NCBI RefSeq assembly: GCF_020524285.1
Contig: NZ_JAIVKX010000019.1
Location: forward strand, 1-64,000
From: Alloyangia pacifica
GTDB lineage: Bacteria > Pseudomonadota > Alphaproteobacteria > Rhodobacterales > Rhodobacteraceae
DNA: 64,000 nucleotides
Direction of reading: 5' to 3'
Positions 44,659-52,749 of this stretch are shown here, piece by piece. The stretch's first letter is position 1. The number at the start of each line of letters is the position of its first letter. The notes under the pieces were generated by a model. That model saw only the letters and a program-made list of their open reading frames with translations, had not been told where the DNA came from and did not search any database. The position numbers were made by a program, and so were the translations under genes.

Positions 44659-44991
44659 ATGAAGAACTACATTCAGCCGGGCGCGAACCTGACCGTCGTG
44701 GCGCCCTACGCCCGTGTCGCAGGTGAGGCGATGCTCGTCGGCGCGCTCGTGGGTATCGCACAGGAAGCCGTGGCCCAGGGTGACGAGGTTGTCATGGTGC
44801 GCACCGGCGTCTTCGAGGTTGCGAAGACCTCGGCGCAGGCCTGGACTGCAGGCGCGCCCATCTACTGGGATGACACCGCAAAGGTGTTCACCACCGTTGC
44901 GACCGACAACACCCTGTGCGGTGCAGCGGTGGCGTCTGCGGAGAACCCTTCGTCCACCGGCACGGTGCTGCTCGACGGCGCCATTCGCTGA
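44659..44991 (+). CDS. capsid decoration-type protein (DUF2190-like)
   Basis: 110 residues. MKNYIQPGANLTVVAPYARV, then ALVGIAQEAVAQGDEVVMV and the AGAPIYWDD pattern fit the DUF2190 family, a small beta-rich protein next to major capsid genes, thought to stabilise the shell like lambda gpD. GTG at 44650 is an alternative start. Confidence 0.8.
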   Translation: MKNYIQPGANLTVVAPYARVAGEAMLVGALVGIAQEAVAQGDEVVMVRTGVFEVAKTSAQAWTAGAPIYWDDTAKVFTTVATDNTLCGAAVASAENPSSTGTVLLDGAIR

Positions 44992-44995
44992 CGCG

Positions 44996-45328
44996 ATGAC
45001 CAGCGTCTTCGCGGGTATGACCGGGATCCTCGATGCTGTGCTCGGGGATTCCGTGACCGTGCAGCCGAAAGGTGGCGCGGAGCGTGCCGAGCAGGCGGTG
45101 TTCCGAGAGGGACCAGTGCTCGTCCTTGGCCGCGATGGTCAAGAGGTGACCACGGTCCTTCCCACCCTGTCTGGCGACCGGCTGAAGCTCCAAGACCTGA
45201 TGCGAGGCAGCACGGTCAAGCCCGGAAACGGAAAAACCTATCGCGTTCTGTCCAGCATGCCGTCAGGCAGCCCCGCCGACGATGCTCGCCTGACCTTGAA
45301 GTTGGAGATGATCAGTGCATCCGCTTAA
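44996..45328 (+). CDS. head-tail joining protein
   Basis: 110 residues, beginning MTSVFAGMTGILDAVLGDSV. Beta-rich with a conserved KTYRVLS-type segment, as in lambda FII-like connectors. It lies between the decoration and tail-terminator genes. It overlaps the next gene by 14 nt. Confidence 0.65.
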   Translation: MTSVFAGMTGILDAVLGDSVTVQPKGGAERAEQAVFREGPVLVLGRDGQEVTTVLPTLSGDRLKLQDLMRGSTVKPGNGKTYRVLSSMPSGSPADDARLTLKLEMISASA

Positions 45329-45776
45329 AGCCCTGCGCATTGCCTCAGCTGATCTGCTGTCCTCGGCGGGCCTTTCGGTCATCGTCGGAGCAGAGACCCG
45401 CGAGGTGACCATACTCGAACATCCGCCGATCGATGCAGCGGTTCCCGAAGAGTTGCTGCCCGCGATCTACTGCTATTGCCGCTCGGAGCGGATCGATTCT
45501 GACAGCATGCGCACGGATCGTCGGCAGGTGCTGATTGATTTTGTCCTGCAGGCGGAGGGTGTCGATCAGACCGCTCTCGATCAGGTTGACGACATGCATC
45601 TCGATGTCGAGCGCACCATCGCCGCAAGCGACAATCTCGGCGGGCTGGTCATGATGATCCGGCCCGTCGGCTCCGAGGTGAACGTTCAGCGAGGCGAAGT
45701 GGTCTTCGCAGCCCGCCGCGTGAGTTTTGAGGCCACCCTTATCCTTCCTCGTCACGATCCTTCCGTGACCCTCTGA
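45315..45776 (+). CDS. tail terminator/minor tail protein (gpU-like)
   Basis: 153 residues from a GTG start. LKALRIASADLLSSAGLSVI at the N-terminus, a mixed alpha-beta core and the position before the tail tube gene fit lambda gpU-type tail terminators. Confidence 0.6.
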   Translation: MHPLKALRIASADLLSSAGLSVIVGAETREVTILEHPPIDAAVPEELLPAIYCYCRSERIDSDSMRTDRRQVLIDFVLQAEGVDQTALDQVDDMHLDVERTIAASDNLGGLVMMIRPVGSEVNVQRGEVVFAARRVSFEATLILPRHDPSVTL

Positions 45777-45847
45777 CGGGCCGACTTGGCCCTCACCATC
45801 CCGCGGCGACGCCGCCGGTCCCCACCTCTTGAAAATGGAGAGACAAG

Positions 45848-46267
45848 ATGCCCGATGGAATGATCGGCTACGGAAGCATCGTCCGCATCGGTGTTGGAGA
45901 AACGCCGACTTGGACCACCCTCGACCTGCTCGGCGATCTTGAGATGCCCGATGAGCAGGTTGACGAGGTGGAAATCACCCACATGAAATCGCCTGGTCGG
46001 CGCAAGCAGTTCATCGCGGGGCTCACCGATAGCGGCGAGGTCGCAATTCCAATGAACTACATCCCGGGCAGTGATACGGACGTGCTGCTTACGTCGCTGC
46101 GCGCAAGCCGCGAGGAGGTGCTCGTCGAAATCACCCTGACCGACGATGTCGCCGCAGTTCCGGAAACATATTCGGGCTTCCTGAAGGGCTACAGCCGCAC
46201 CGCGCCCATCAACGACAAGATGACGGCGGTCGCGACCTTCCGGCTCAGCGAAGAAGTGATCGCGTAA
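45848..46267 (+). CDS. major tail tube protein (gpV-like)
   Basis: 139 residues. DEVEITHMKSPGRRKQFIAG and YSGFLKGYSRTAPINDKMTA match phage tail tube proteins, which stack as hexameric rings. The stop and the next start share an A (TAATGG). Confidence 0.82.
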   Translation: MPDGMIGYGSIVRIGVGETPTWTTLDLLGDLEMPDEQVDEVEITHMKSPGRRKQFIAGLTDSGEVAIPMNYIPGSDTDVLLTSLRASREEVLVEITLTDDVAAVPETYSGFLKGYSRTAPINDKMTAVATFRLSEEVIA

Positions 46268-46623
46268 TGGCAAACAGGTTTCTTGGAGAAGTCGACGTCA
46301 CGGTCGAGGACAGAAACTGGAGGCTGCGCTTCGACTTCAACGCCATGTGCGAGTTCGAGGATCGCACGGGCAAGGACGCGATGAAGGCGTTCGAAGATGT
46401 CGAAAAGGGCAAAATCGGGATCCGCGATCTCCGCATGGTCGCTTATGTCTGCATGCTGCACCACCAGCCCGATGCCACTTTGCAGGAGGCAGGTGACCTC
46501 CTCAGCCGGGACATGGACGCGGTGATGCGGGTTCTGCGGGCCGCGGCGCCCGAAGCCGCCGATATCTCTGATGCTGAGCGCAGGGGTGCGGAGGGAAACG
46601 CGGCGCCGGGGCCGGGGGCCTAA
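46267..46623 (+). CDS. tail assembly chaperone (gpG-like)
   Basis: 118 residues. The part WRLRFDFNAMCEFEDRTGKD resembles tail assembly chaperones of lambda-like and GTA-like tails. A G/C-rich run (46609-46620) precedes the stop, and the -1 frame continues into the next gene, so a gpG-gpGT type frameshift is possible. Confidence 0.75.
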   Translation: MANRFLGEVDVTVEDRNWRLRFDFNAMCEFEDRTGKDAMKAFEDVEKGKIGIRDLRMVAYVCMLHHQPDATLQEAGDLLSRDMDAVMRVLRAAAPEAADISDAERRGAEGNAAPGPGA

Positions 46624-46634
46624 GCTACCTCGAC

Positions 46635-46940
46635 ATGCTCGAGGACTATGTCGCCGCGGGGCTCGATCCCGCGGCGTTCTGGTCCCTGACTCCCCGGCTA
46701 TTCCTCTACCAAATGCGCGGCGCCCGCCGCCGCATGGAAGGTGAAGAAGAGCTTTTCGTCCGGCAGTCCTGGCTCACGGCCAAGCTTTCTCGGGCGGAGA
46801 AGATACCTGGCCTGAAGAAGCTCTTGCGCAGGCGGAGCGCTTCGACCTCCCGCGAAGAGCTGAGAGCAAATCTGGCAGCGATGTCTTCGGCCCTGCCGAA
46901 AGTCTCGTTTGCCGAATGGCGCGCACGCCAAAGGAAATGA
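46635..46940 (+). CDS. tail chaperone extension (gpT-like)
   Basis: 101 residues from its own ATG, but the frame is open upstream through the end of the previous gene (LSYLDMLEDYVAAGLDP), which fits expression by -1 frameshift. FWSLTPRLFLYQMRGARRRM is typical of GTA-type short chaperone partners. It ends one base before the tape measure start. Confidence 0.65.
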   Translation: MLEDYVAAGLDPAAFWSLTPRLFLYQMRGARRRMEGEEELFVRQSWLTAKLSRAEKIPGLKKLLRRRSASTSREELRANLAAMSSALPKVSFAEWRARQRK

Positions 46941-46941
46941 C

Positions 46942-48966
46942 ATGGCAAACACCACCATCGGACGGCTGCGCGTCATTCTTGGCGCGGATTCCTCGGAGCT
47001 CGATGAAGGGCTCTCGCGGGCGAAGGCCGAGTTTAAGGCGGTCAGTGCTGCCGTCGCCGGTATGGCGGCGGCGGCCGGCACCGCAATGCTGGCGATCACC
47101 CGCCAGGTGATCTCGGGCGCGAACGAGATTCAGCAGTTCGCGCGCGTTGCGAATGCGGCGCCCGAAGAGTTCCAGAAGTGGGCGGCTGCGACCTCGACCG
47201 TCGGCATCGAACAGGACAAGCTTGCCGATATCCTGAAGGATGTGAATGACCGCGTCGGTGACTTCCTGTCCACCGGCGGCGGCCCGATGGCGGACTTCTT
47301 CGAAAACATCGCGCCGAAGGTCGGGGTCACCGCTGAGCAATTCCGCAACCTTTCGGGTCCGCAGGCGCTGCAGCTCTACATCGACAGCTTGCAGAAGGCC
47401 GGGGTCAGCCAGGGCGAGATGACCTTCTACCTCGAGGCCATGGCGTCGGACCTGACCATGATGCTGCCGCTGCTCAAGGATGGCGGGGCGGAGATGGATC
47501 GGCTCGGGGATCGCGCCGAGGCACTTGGCGCGGTGCTCGACAGCGACACGATAGCGTCGATGCGGCGCACGCAGGTGGCGATTTCCGAAATCGGCCTTGT
47601 TTTCAAAGGAATTGCCTACGAGATCGCTCGGGGAATGACGCCGGTGCTTGAAGGCCTCGCGACCGCATTCAGCTCGCTGGCGGTCGAGGGCGCGCCGCTG
47701 CGGACCGCATTCAACACCATTGTCGATAACCTCGGGCGCCTGGCAGCATACGGTGCCACCGCAGTGGGGGTGTTCGGCGTTCAGTTGGCCGGCGGCATGA
47801 TCGCGGCCAAGGTTGCAACCATGACGCTCGCTGGCGCGCTTTCCTTCCTCCGAGGTGCGCTGATCCGAACTGGTGTCGGTGCCCTGATCGTTGGTGCTGG
47901 CGAGTTGGTCTATCAGTTCGGACGGTTGGTCTCGGCCTCGGGTGGTTTCGGTGAGGCGATGAGTCTTTTGAAGGACGTCGCGCTCGAGGTCTGGGAGCGG
48001 ATCAAGATCGGGGGCGAGTGGTTGGTTACATCGCTGCGCGTGGTGTTCAACGATATCTCCTTCAACTGGTCCTCGATGGTCGGGAACATGGGCGTGAAAT
48101 GGGGAAAGTTCCTCGACGATGTGTCGGGCACGTCGCTTGGGAAGGCGCTGGGTCTAGAGGGGGGCAATGAGGCTGCTGCCGTCGCTGAGCTCAATGCTTC
48201 CCTCGCTGGGCTGAATAATTCCTACGGCGATCTTCTGGATCGACAGTACGAGCTGAAGAAGAGCATGACGGGGTCTCTTGAGAGTGTCGCGGCCCTTCGT
48301 TCAGCGATGCAGGGGGCGGGAGATGATGCCAGCGGCGCAGCAGATGCAGCCGCGCGGATTGACCAGGCTCTGAATGGCTCTGGCAGCGGTGCAGGCGAGG
48401 GCGGTGCCGATAAGGCTGGTGCGAAGGCCAAGGAAAAGCTGACCGAGCTTGAGCAGCGCGCCGAGCAGGCCGGCGACTCCATTCGTGGTAGCCTCACAGA
48501 TGCCTTCAAGGGCATCGCGACTGGCGCCAAGTCCATGGGCGAAGCAGTTTCCAGCGTGCTATCCAGCCTGAGCGACATGCTGCTGACGAACGTCGGCAAC
48601 GCGCTTTTCTCCGGCATTTCCTCGTCACTTGGCACGGCTATCGCCGGCAGCATTCCCGGCTACGCCAATGGCACGAACAATCACCCGGGCGGGCTCGCAT
48701 GGGTAGGTGAGCGGGGGCGCGAGCTCGTCAACCTTCCGCGTGGGTCGCAGGTCATCCCGCACCAGCAGTTGCGCAGTCTCGACCGAGATGCCGGGCAGGC
48801 GGGAATGGCGCGCGTGGAGATCGTGCCGAGCCCGTATTTCGACAGCCGCGTCGTCGGGATCAGCCAGAACACGGCGGGGCCCATGGTGCTCAACTCGGCG
48901 CGGGCGCAGCAGAAGAACTTCGGCAACATCGCGGCCGCATATCAGGAGAGAGGTGTTCCTGGATGA
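46942..48966 (+). CDS. tail tape measure protein
   Basis: 674 residues. Long helical regions and several apolar segments (about 265-330, LAGGMIAAKVATMTLAGALS) are typical. The C-terminus carries GERGRELVNLPRGSQVIPH, a conserved tape-measure end. It sets tail length. At this size it would give a short siphovirus tail. Confidence 0.87.
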   Translation: MANTTIGRLRVILGADSSELDEGLSRAKAEFKAVSAAVAGMAAAAGTAMLAITRQVISGANEIQQFARVANAAPEEFQKWAAATSTVGIEQDKLADILKDVNDRVGDFLSTGGGPMADFFENIAPKVGVTAEQFRNLSGPQALQLYIDSLQKAGVSQGEMTFYLEAMASDLTMMLPLLKDGGAEMDRLGDRAEALGAVLDSDTIASMRRTQVAISEIGLVFKGIAYEIARGMTPVLEGLATAFSSLAVEGAPLRTAFNTIVDNLGRLAAYGATAVGVFGVQLAGGMIAAKVATMTLAGALSFLRGALIRTGVGALIVGAGELVYQFGRLVSASGGFGEAMSLLKDVALEVWERIKIGGEWLVTSLRVVFNDISFNWSSMVGNMGVKWGKFLDDVSGTSLGKALGLEGGNEAAAVAELNASLAGLNNSYGDLLDRQYELKKSMTGSLESVAALRSAMQGAGDDASGAADAAARIDQALNGSGSGAGEGGADKAGAKAKEKLTELEQRAEQAGDSIRGSLTDAFKGIATGAKSMGEAVSSVLSSLSDMLLTNVGNALFSGISSSLGTAIAGSIPGYANGTNNHPGGLAWVGERGRELVNLPRGSQVIPHQQLRSLDRDAGQAGMARVEIVPSPYFDSRVVGISQNTAGPMVLNSARAQQKNFGNIAAAYQERGVPG

Positions 48967-49649
48967 GCCGTCCTTTGGTTTCCATCCCGATGGACCTGCT
49001 GACCGCAACAGAGATCGATTGGGATATCGACTGGCGCGGGCAGCCCGGCGCCGAGAGCACGGCTGACACCTCGCAGGTGATCTACAACCGGTTCCCGCGG
49101 TGGGTCGGCGCGCTGTCCCTGGTGCAGCCTCCGGCCATCATCGGACGCTGGCGCGCTCTGCGTTGGTCGGCGCAGGGCAGGGCGGGCATCTACCGCCTGC
49201 CGATGATCGATCCGGCGATCTTCGACCGCACCGTTGTCCCCCAGAAGATGGCATCTTCGCTCGGCTTCGGCTTTCCTGTCGGGAGTGGTTTCCTTGGGGA
49301 CTTCAGCGAGCAAGCGGTTCCGACCGTCTCGGCAGCCAGCGCTGCACCCGCGGGCTCCGACGTTGTGCGCATCTCCGTCACTGAACTCGACCTTGTGCCC
49401 GCGGTTGGTCAGATCATCAGTGCAGACGATTGGCCGATGGGTGTCACCGACGTGAGCTACGAGGGCGGCGCGACATTCGCGCTTGGCGTGCAGATGCCGC
49501 TGCGGGCGCCGATCTCTGCAGGTGACTCTATTAGCCTCGTCGGCACGGGGCGCTTCGAAGTCCTGACCGATATGGCCGGTCGGGGTGGCTACGGGCTGGA
49601 TCGCGTCAGCGCTCCAAGCATCGAATTCCGTGAGGTTCTGACCCGATGA
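48963..49649 (+). CDS. distal tail protein
   Basis: 228 residues. Beta-rich, with YNRFPRWVGALSLVQPPAII and RALRWSAQGRAGIYRLP in the N-terminal half. Position right after the tape measure gene fits a distal tail/baseplate hub. Both ends overlap neighbours by 4 nt. Confidence 0.7.
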   Translation: MSRPLVSIPMDLLTATEIDWDIDWRGQPGAESTADTSQVIYNRFPRWVGALSLVQPPAIIGRWRALRWSAQGRAGIYRLPMIDPAIFDRTVVPQKMASSLGFGFPVGSGFLGDFSEQAVPTVSAASAAPAGSDVVRISVTELDLVPAVGQIISADDWPMGVTDVSYEGGATFALGVQMPLRAPISAGDSISLVGTGRFEVLTDMAGRGGYGLDRVSAPSIEFREVLTR

Positions 49650-50233
49650 GCTTCTTTCCAGAGAGCTTCAACCCGCGCGACCCTGTCGTGTGGGGTCTCG
49701 ACCTAGTGGCGCTCGACACGCCAGACGGGATCGCGCGCTTCATGATCGGCACCGATGGCACCTTCACCGACAGCCTTGGGCGTCCCTGGTATGGCTCGCA
49801 GCTGCTCACGCTCTCGGGGATGGAAAGCGCGATCAACGGCCTGGCGCCGGCGGGTAAGGTCGGCATGGCCTTCCTGCAGGACCCAGACGGGCCCAACGTG
49901 ATCGAGAGCCTGAAGGAATACGGAGCTGCTTATCTCGACGGGCGCCCGATCGACTTTTTCGTGCAGCCGCTGGCCGGGCCGCACGAGTTCTCGGCCCCGA
50001 CCGCGCCGCCTCTGCAATGGGCCCGGCGCACCATGCGGACCATGGGCAAGACGCTCAGTGGCCCGCTGCAGCGTGAAATCTGGGTCGGCTTCGAGGCCTA
50101 CAGTGAAAAGCGCCGCACCGCGCGCCGGATCGCCATGAACACCGAGGGGCACGCCGAGCTGATCGGCGAGAGCAATCCCTCGCTCGAGTTTCTTCCCACC
50201 AGCGAGTTCAAGGGGACCGTCTGGAATGACTGA
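49646..50233 (+). CDS. tail tip protein (gpL/DUF2163-like)
   Basis: 195 residues. DLVALDTPDGIARFMIGTDG and the typical YLDGRPIDFFV stretch fit minor tail proteins of the gpL type, which link tube to tip. It overlaps the next gene by 8 nt. Confidence 0.7.
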   Translation: MSFFPESFNPRDPVVWGLDLVALDTPDGIARFMIGTDGTFTDSLGRPWYGSQLLTLSGMESAINGLAPAGKVGMAFLQDPDGPNVIESLKEYGAAYLDGRPIDFFVQPLAGPHEFSAPTAPPLQWARRTMRTMGKTLSGPLQREIWVGFEAYSEKRRTARRIAMNTEGHAELIGESNPSLEFLPTSEFKGTVWND

Positions 50234-50669
50234 CATCATCCCCGCCGAGGTTCACGTGCCTGCGCTGATGCAGGAGATGAATCGCTGGAATCTGCGCGAG
50301 TTCCAGTGGGGCGAAATGGACTGCGGCACGACCGTCGCCGACTGGGTGTGGCGCGTGAAGGGCGCGGACCCGATGGCGCACGTGCGCGGCATGTATGACA
50401 GCCCGGCGAGCTGCCAGAAGCTGCTCGGCGTTGTGACGGACCCTGTGGGGGCCTACGAGCGCTGTTTCGCGACCATCGGCGGACTGCCCCGCGTAGACGC
50501 TCAGTCGCGCGGTGACGTGGCTGTCTGCGCGCGCTACGGCGAGCGGTTTCCCATCGGGGCGATCTGGAACGGCCGGCAGTGGATCAGCAAGGGCAGGGAC
50601 TGCGTGACCTTCCTCGATGCCCGGATCGTGCAGCCGTTCGCCATCTGGGGGCTGGGCTATGCGGAATAA
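50226..50669 (+). CDS. tail-associated DUF6950/NlpC-like protein
   Basis: 147 residues. FQWGEMDCGTTVADWVWRV contains a cysteine in the DC motif of NlpC/P60-like tail peptidases (gpK position), and a histidine or aspartate partner could be in the C-terminal half. It would help cross peptidoglycan on DNA entry. Catalytic competence is unproven. Confidence 0.75.
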   Translation: MTDIIPAEVHVPALMQEMNRWNLREFQWGEMDCGTTVADWVWRVKGADPMAHVRGMYDSPASCQKLLGVVTDPVGAYERCFATIGGLPRVDAQSRGDVAVCARYGERFPIGAIWNGRQWISKGRDCVTFLDARIVQPFAIWGLGYAE

Positions 50670-52740
50670 CCTGCGCAGTTCCACGGCTCTGTCCCTGCCA
50701 CAGCCGGTGCATGCGCCTCAGGCGTTGGGCTTTGTCCTCGGCGCGGCCGGGGCGAGCACCGCGACCGTTGCGGCTGCAGGTGGAGCGTTCGCGGCGGCAA
50801 CTGCCGGGGCAACCTTTGCGGCATCGGCCATCGGCGGCGCGGTGATCAACGCGACGATTGGCATCGGCCTCTCACTTCTTGCGCAGTCGCTCCAGCCTGC
50901 GGCGGCGGTTGCCAAGCCATCGGTGCAGATGCGGAACTCGGCGCAGCCGGTGACATATGCGCAGTTCGCGCTCGGCAAGGTGCGCAACGGCGGCTTCCTG
51001 GGCTTCACCGAGAAGTCGGGCAAGTACCGCTACAACATCTGCGTGATCGCGGCGCATCCGATCAACGGCATCGTCACGCACTACATCGACGAGCGCCCGG
51101 TTACCGAGATCAACGTCGGCGACGACAACAGCATCAGCCAGCCGGATGTGGGCGGCAAGGGCAAGCTCTGGCCGTTCCTCGGCGCGCCGGGGCAGTCGCT
51201 GCATCCGGACGTCTACGCGAATTTCCCGCAGCTCACCGAGGCACACGACTTCAAGGGCCTCTCGGGATGCGTGGTGCGCGGCAAGGCGCCGGGCAATCCC
51301 GAGCACCTGACCGAGTATTACCCCGGCGAGATTATATGGGCCTATGCCCCGGTCTTCGAAGGCTACACCGGGATCTACGATCCGCGCACGGACAGCACCG
51401 GCTACACGAACAACGCCGCGCTGATCCTCGCGTGGTGGCTCACTGAGGTGCAGGGCATCGAGGTGGACTGGGATGACGTCGCGATTGAGGCGGATGTTTG
51501 TGACGAGGATGTCCTGCAGCGCGACGGCGTGACCACGCAAAAGCGCTGGACGATCAACACTGTGATCTCGGACGATCAGGACTTCGAGACCCAGCGCGCG
51601 CAGCTCTGCGCCGCTTGCGATGGCTTCCTCTATGAGCGTCCTGACGGCAGGGCGGGCTTCTACGTGGGCCGCTACATCGCGCCGGATGTCACGCTGACCG
51701 ATACCGACTTCTGGAGCCTGAGCCCGAGCGAGGGGCAGACGGGCAGCAGCGCGCCCACCGAAATCGCGCCAGAATACACCGAGCCCGACAACCACTACCG
51801 AGAGTTCCAAGGCGGGGCCTACGTCTTCACCGAGGTGGAGCGCCGGGTGCGCGAGACGCCGCAGCTCTTCGCCATTGACAACCACAACCAGGCGCAGCGC
51901 GTGGCCAAACGCATCGGCCTTATGAAAAGGGCGCGCTGGAAGCTCGAAGGCTCCATCGGGATGATCGGCTACGAGCTGATCGGCAAGCGCTTCGTGAAAA
52001 TCGAGCACGCCGAGGCTGGGATCGACGCCGTCTTCGAGATAGGCAAGCTGGCCCGCACCAGCATCGGTACGTTCGACATCACCGCGCAATCGATCGAGGC
52101 GTCCGACTTCGATTTCGACGCGGTGACCGATGAGCCAGACCGGCCCGAGATCACGGAAGTCACGGGCCTCGATGATGGCGTCGATGACGTGACCGGCGTC
52201 ACGGCGGTCAGCAGCGCGCAAGGGCAGATCACCGTTAGCTGGGATGCTCAGGACGAAATCTACCAGCAGCGCGCCCGCCTGACCGACATCAACGGCGACG
52301 AGATCGTCCTCACGCAGACGCAGGATGACACCTCGCTGGTCTTCACCGGCCTGGTGCCCGGGGCCGATTACGTGGTCGAGGTCCGCAACCAGAGCGCCAC
52401 GCGCAACGGCGATTGGATCGCGGCAACGCCGGATGTGGTCACTGCCTCGGGCACTGCGCCAGGCGACCTCTCGGTGGATAGCGCGACGGCCGACGTTGGC
52501 GAGGTGAACGTCACCGGCACCGCCGGCACAAATACCGCCGGCGTTATCATCTACCGCGCCGCGTCCAATGATTTCGCACTGGCGTCCTACATCACTGGCG
52601 TAGTGCCGGCTGGCTCATTTGCTGCCTTCGACATCACGGCCAGCTCGGCCGCCGGCGCTGCCTATTTCTGGGCGGTGCCGATAACTGCTGCAGGCGTCGA
52701 AGGCGCGCCCGTGGGCTCCTATTCCCTCACCGTCACCTAA
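50659..52740 (+). CDS. tail tip/host specificity protein (gpJ-like)
   Basis: 693 residues. An N-terminal apolar, Gly/Ala-rich segment (about 25-75) is followed by the gpJ core (VTYAQFALGKVRNGGFLGF). A fibronectin type III-like domain covers about 512-604 (GQITVSWDAQ, VFTGLVPGADYVVEV). It forms the tail tip and probably contacts the receptor. The start at 50659 overlaps the previous gene by 11 nt. Confidence 0.88.
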   Translation: MRNNLRSSTALSLPQPVHAPQALGFVLGAAGASTATVAAAGGAFAAATAGATFAASAIGGAVINATIGIGLSLLAQSLQPAAAVAKPSVQMRNSAQPVTYAQFALGKVRNGGFLGFTEKSGKYRYNICVIAAHPINGIVTHYIDERPVTEINVGDDNSISQPDVGGKGKLWPFLGAPGQSLHPDVYANFPQLTEAHDFKGLSGCVVRGKAPGNPEHLTEYYPGEIIWAYAPVFEGYTGIYDPRTDSTGYTNNAALILAWWLTEVQGIEVDWDDVAIEADVCDEDVLQRDGVTTQKRWTINTVISDDQDFETQRAQLCAACDGFLYERPDGRAGFYVGRYIAPDVTLTDTDFWSLSPSEGQTGSSAPTEIAPEYTEPDNHYREFQGGAYVFTEVERRVRETPQLFAIDNHNQAQRVAKRIGLMKRARWKLEGSIGMIGYELIGKRFVKIEHAEAGIDAVFEIGKLARTSIGTFDITAQSIEASDFDFDAVTDEPDRPEITEVTGLDDGVDDVTGVTAVSSAQGQITVSWDAQDEIYQQRARLTDINGDEIVLTQTQDDTSLVFTGLVPGADYVVEVRNQSATRNGDWIAATPDVVTASGTAPGDLSVDSATADVGEVNVTGTAGTNTAGVIIYRAASNDFALASYITGVVPAGSFAAFDITASSAAGAAYFWAVPITAAGVEGAPVGSYSLTVT

Positions 52741-52749
52741 GAGGCACCC

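Noticed and set aside
37964-52740. Gene transfer agent cluster rather than prophage
   Set aside because: Tail genes resemble those of GTAs, but the terminase is of the lambda GpA/Nu1 type and the region has integrase, repressor, replication and lysis genes.
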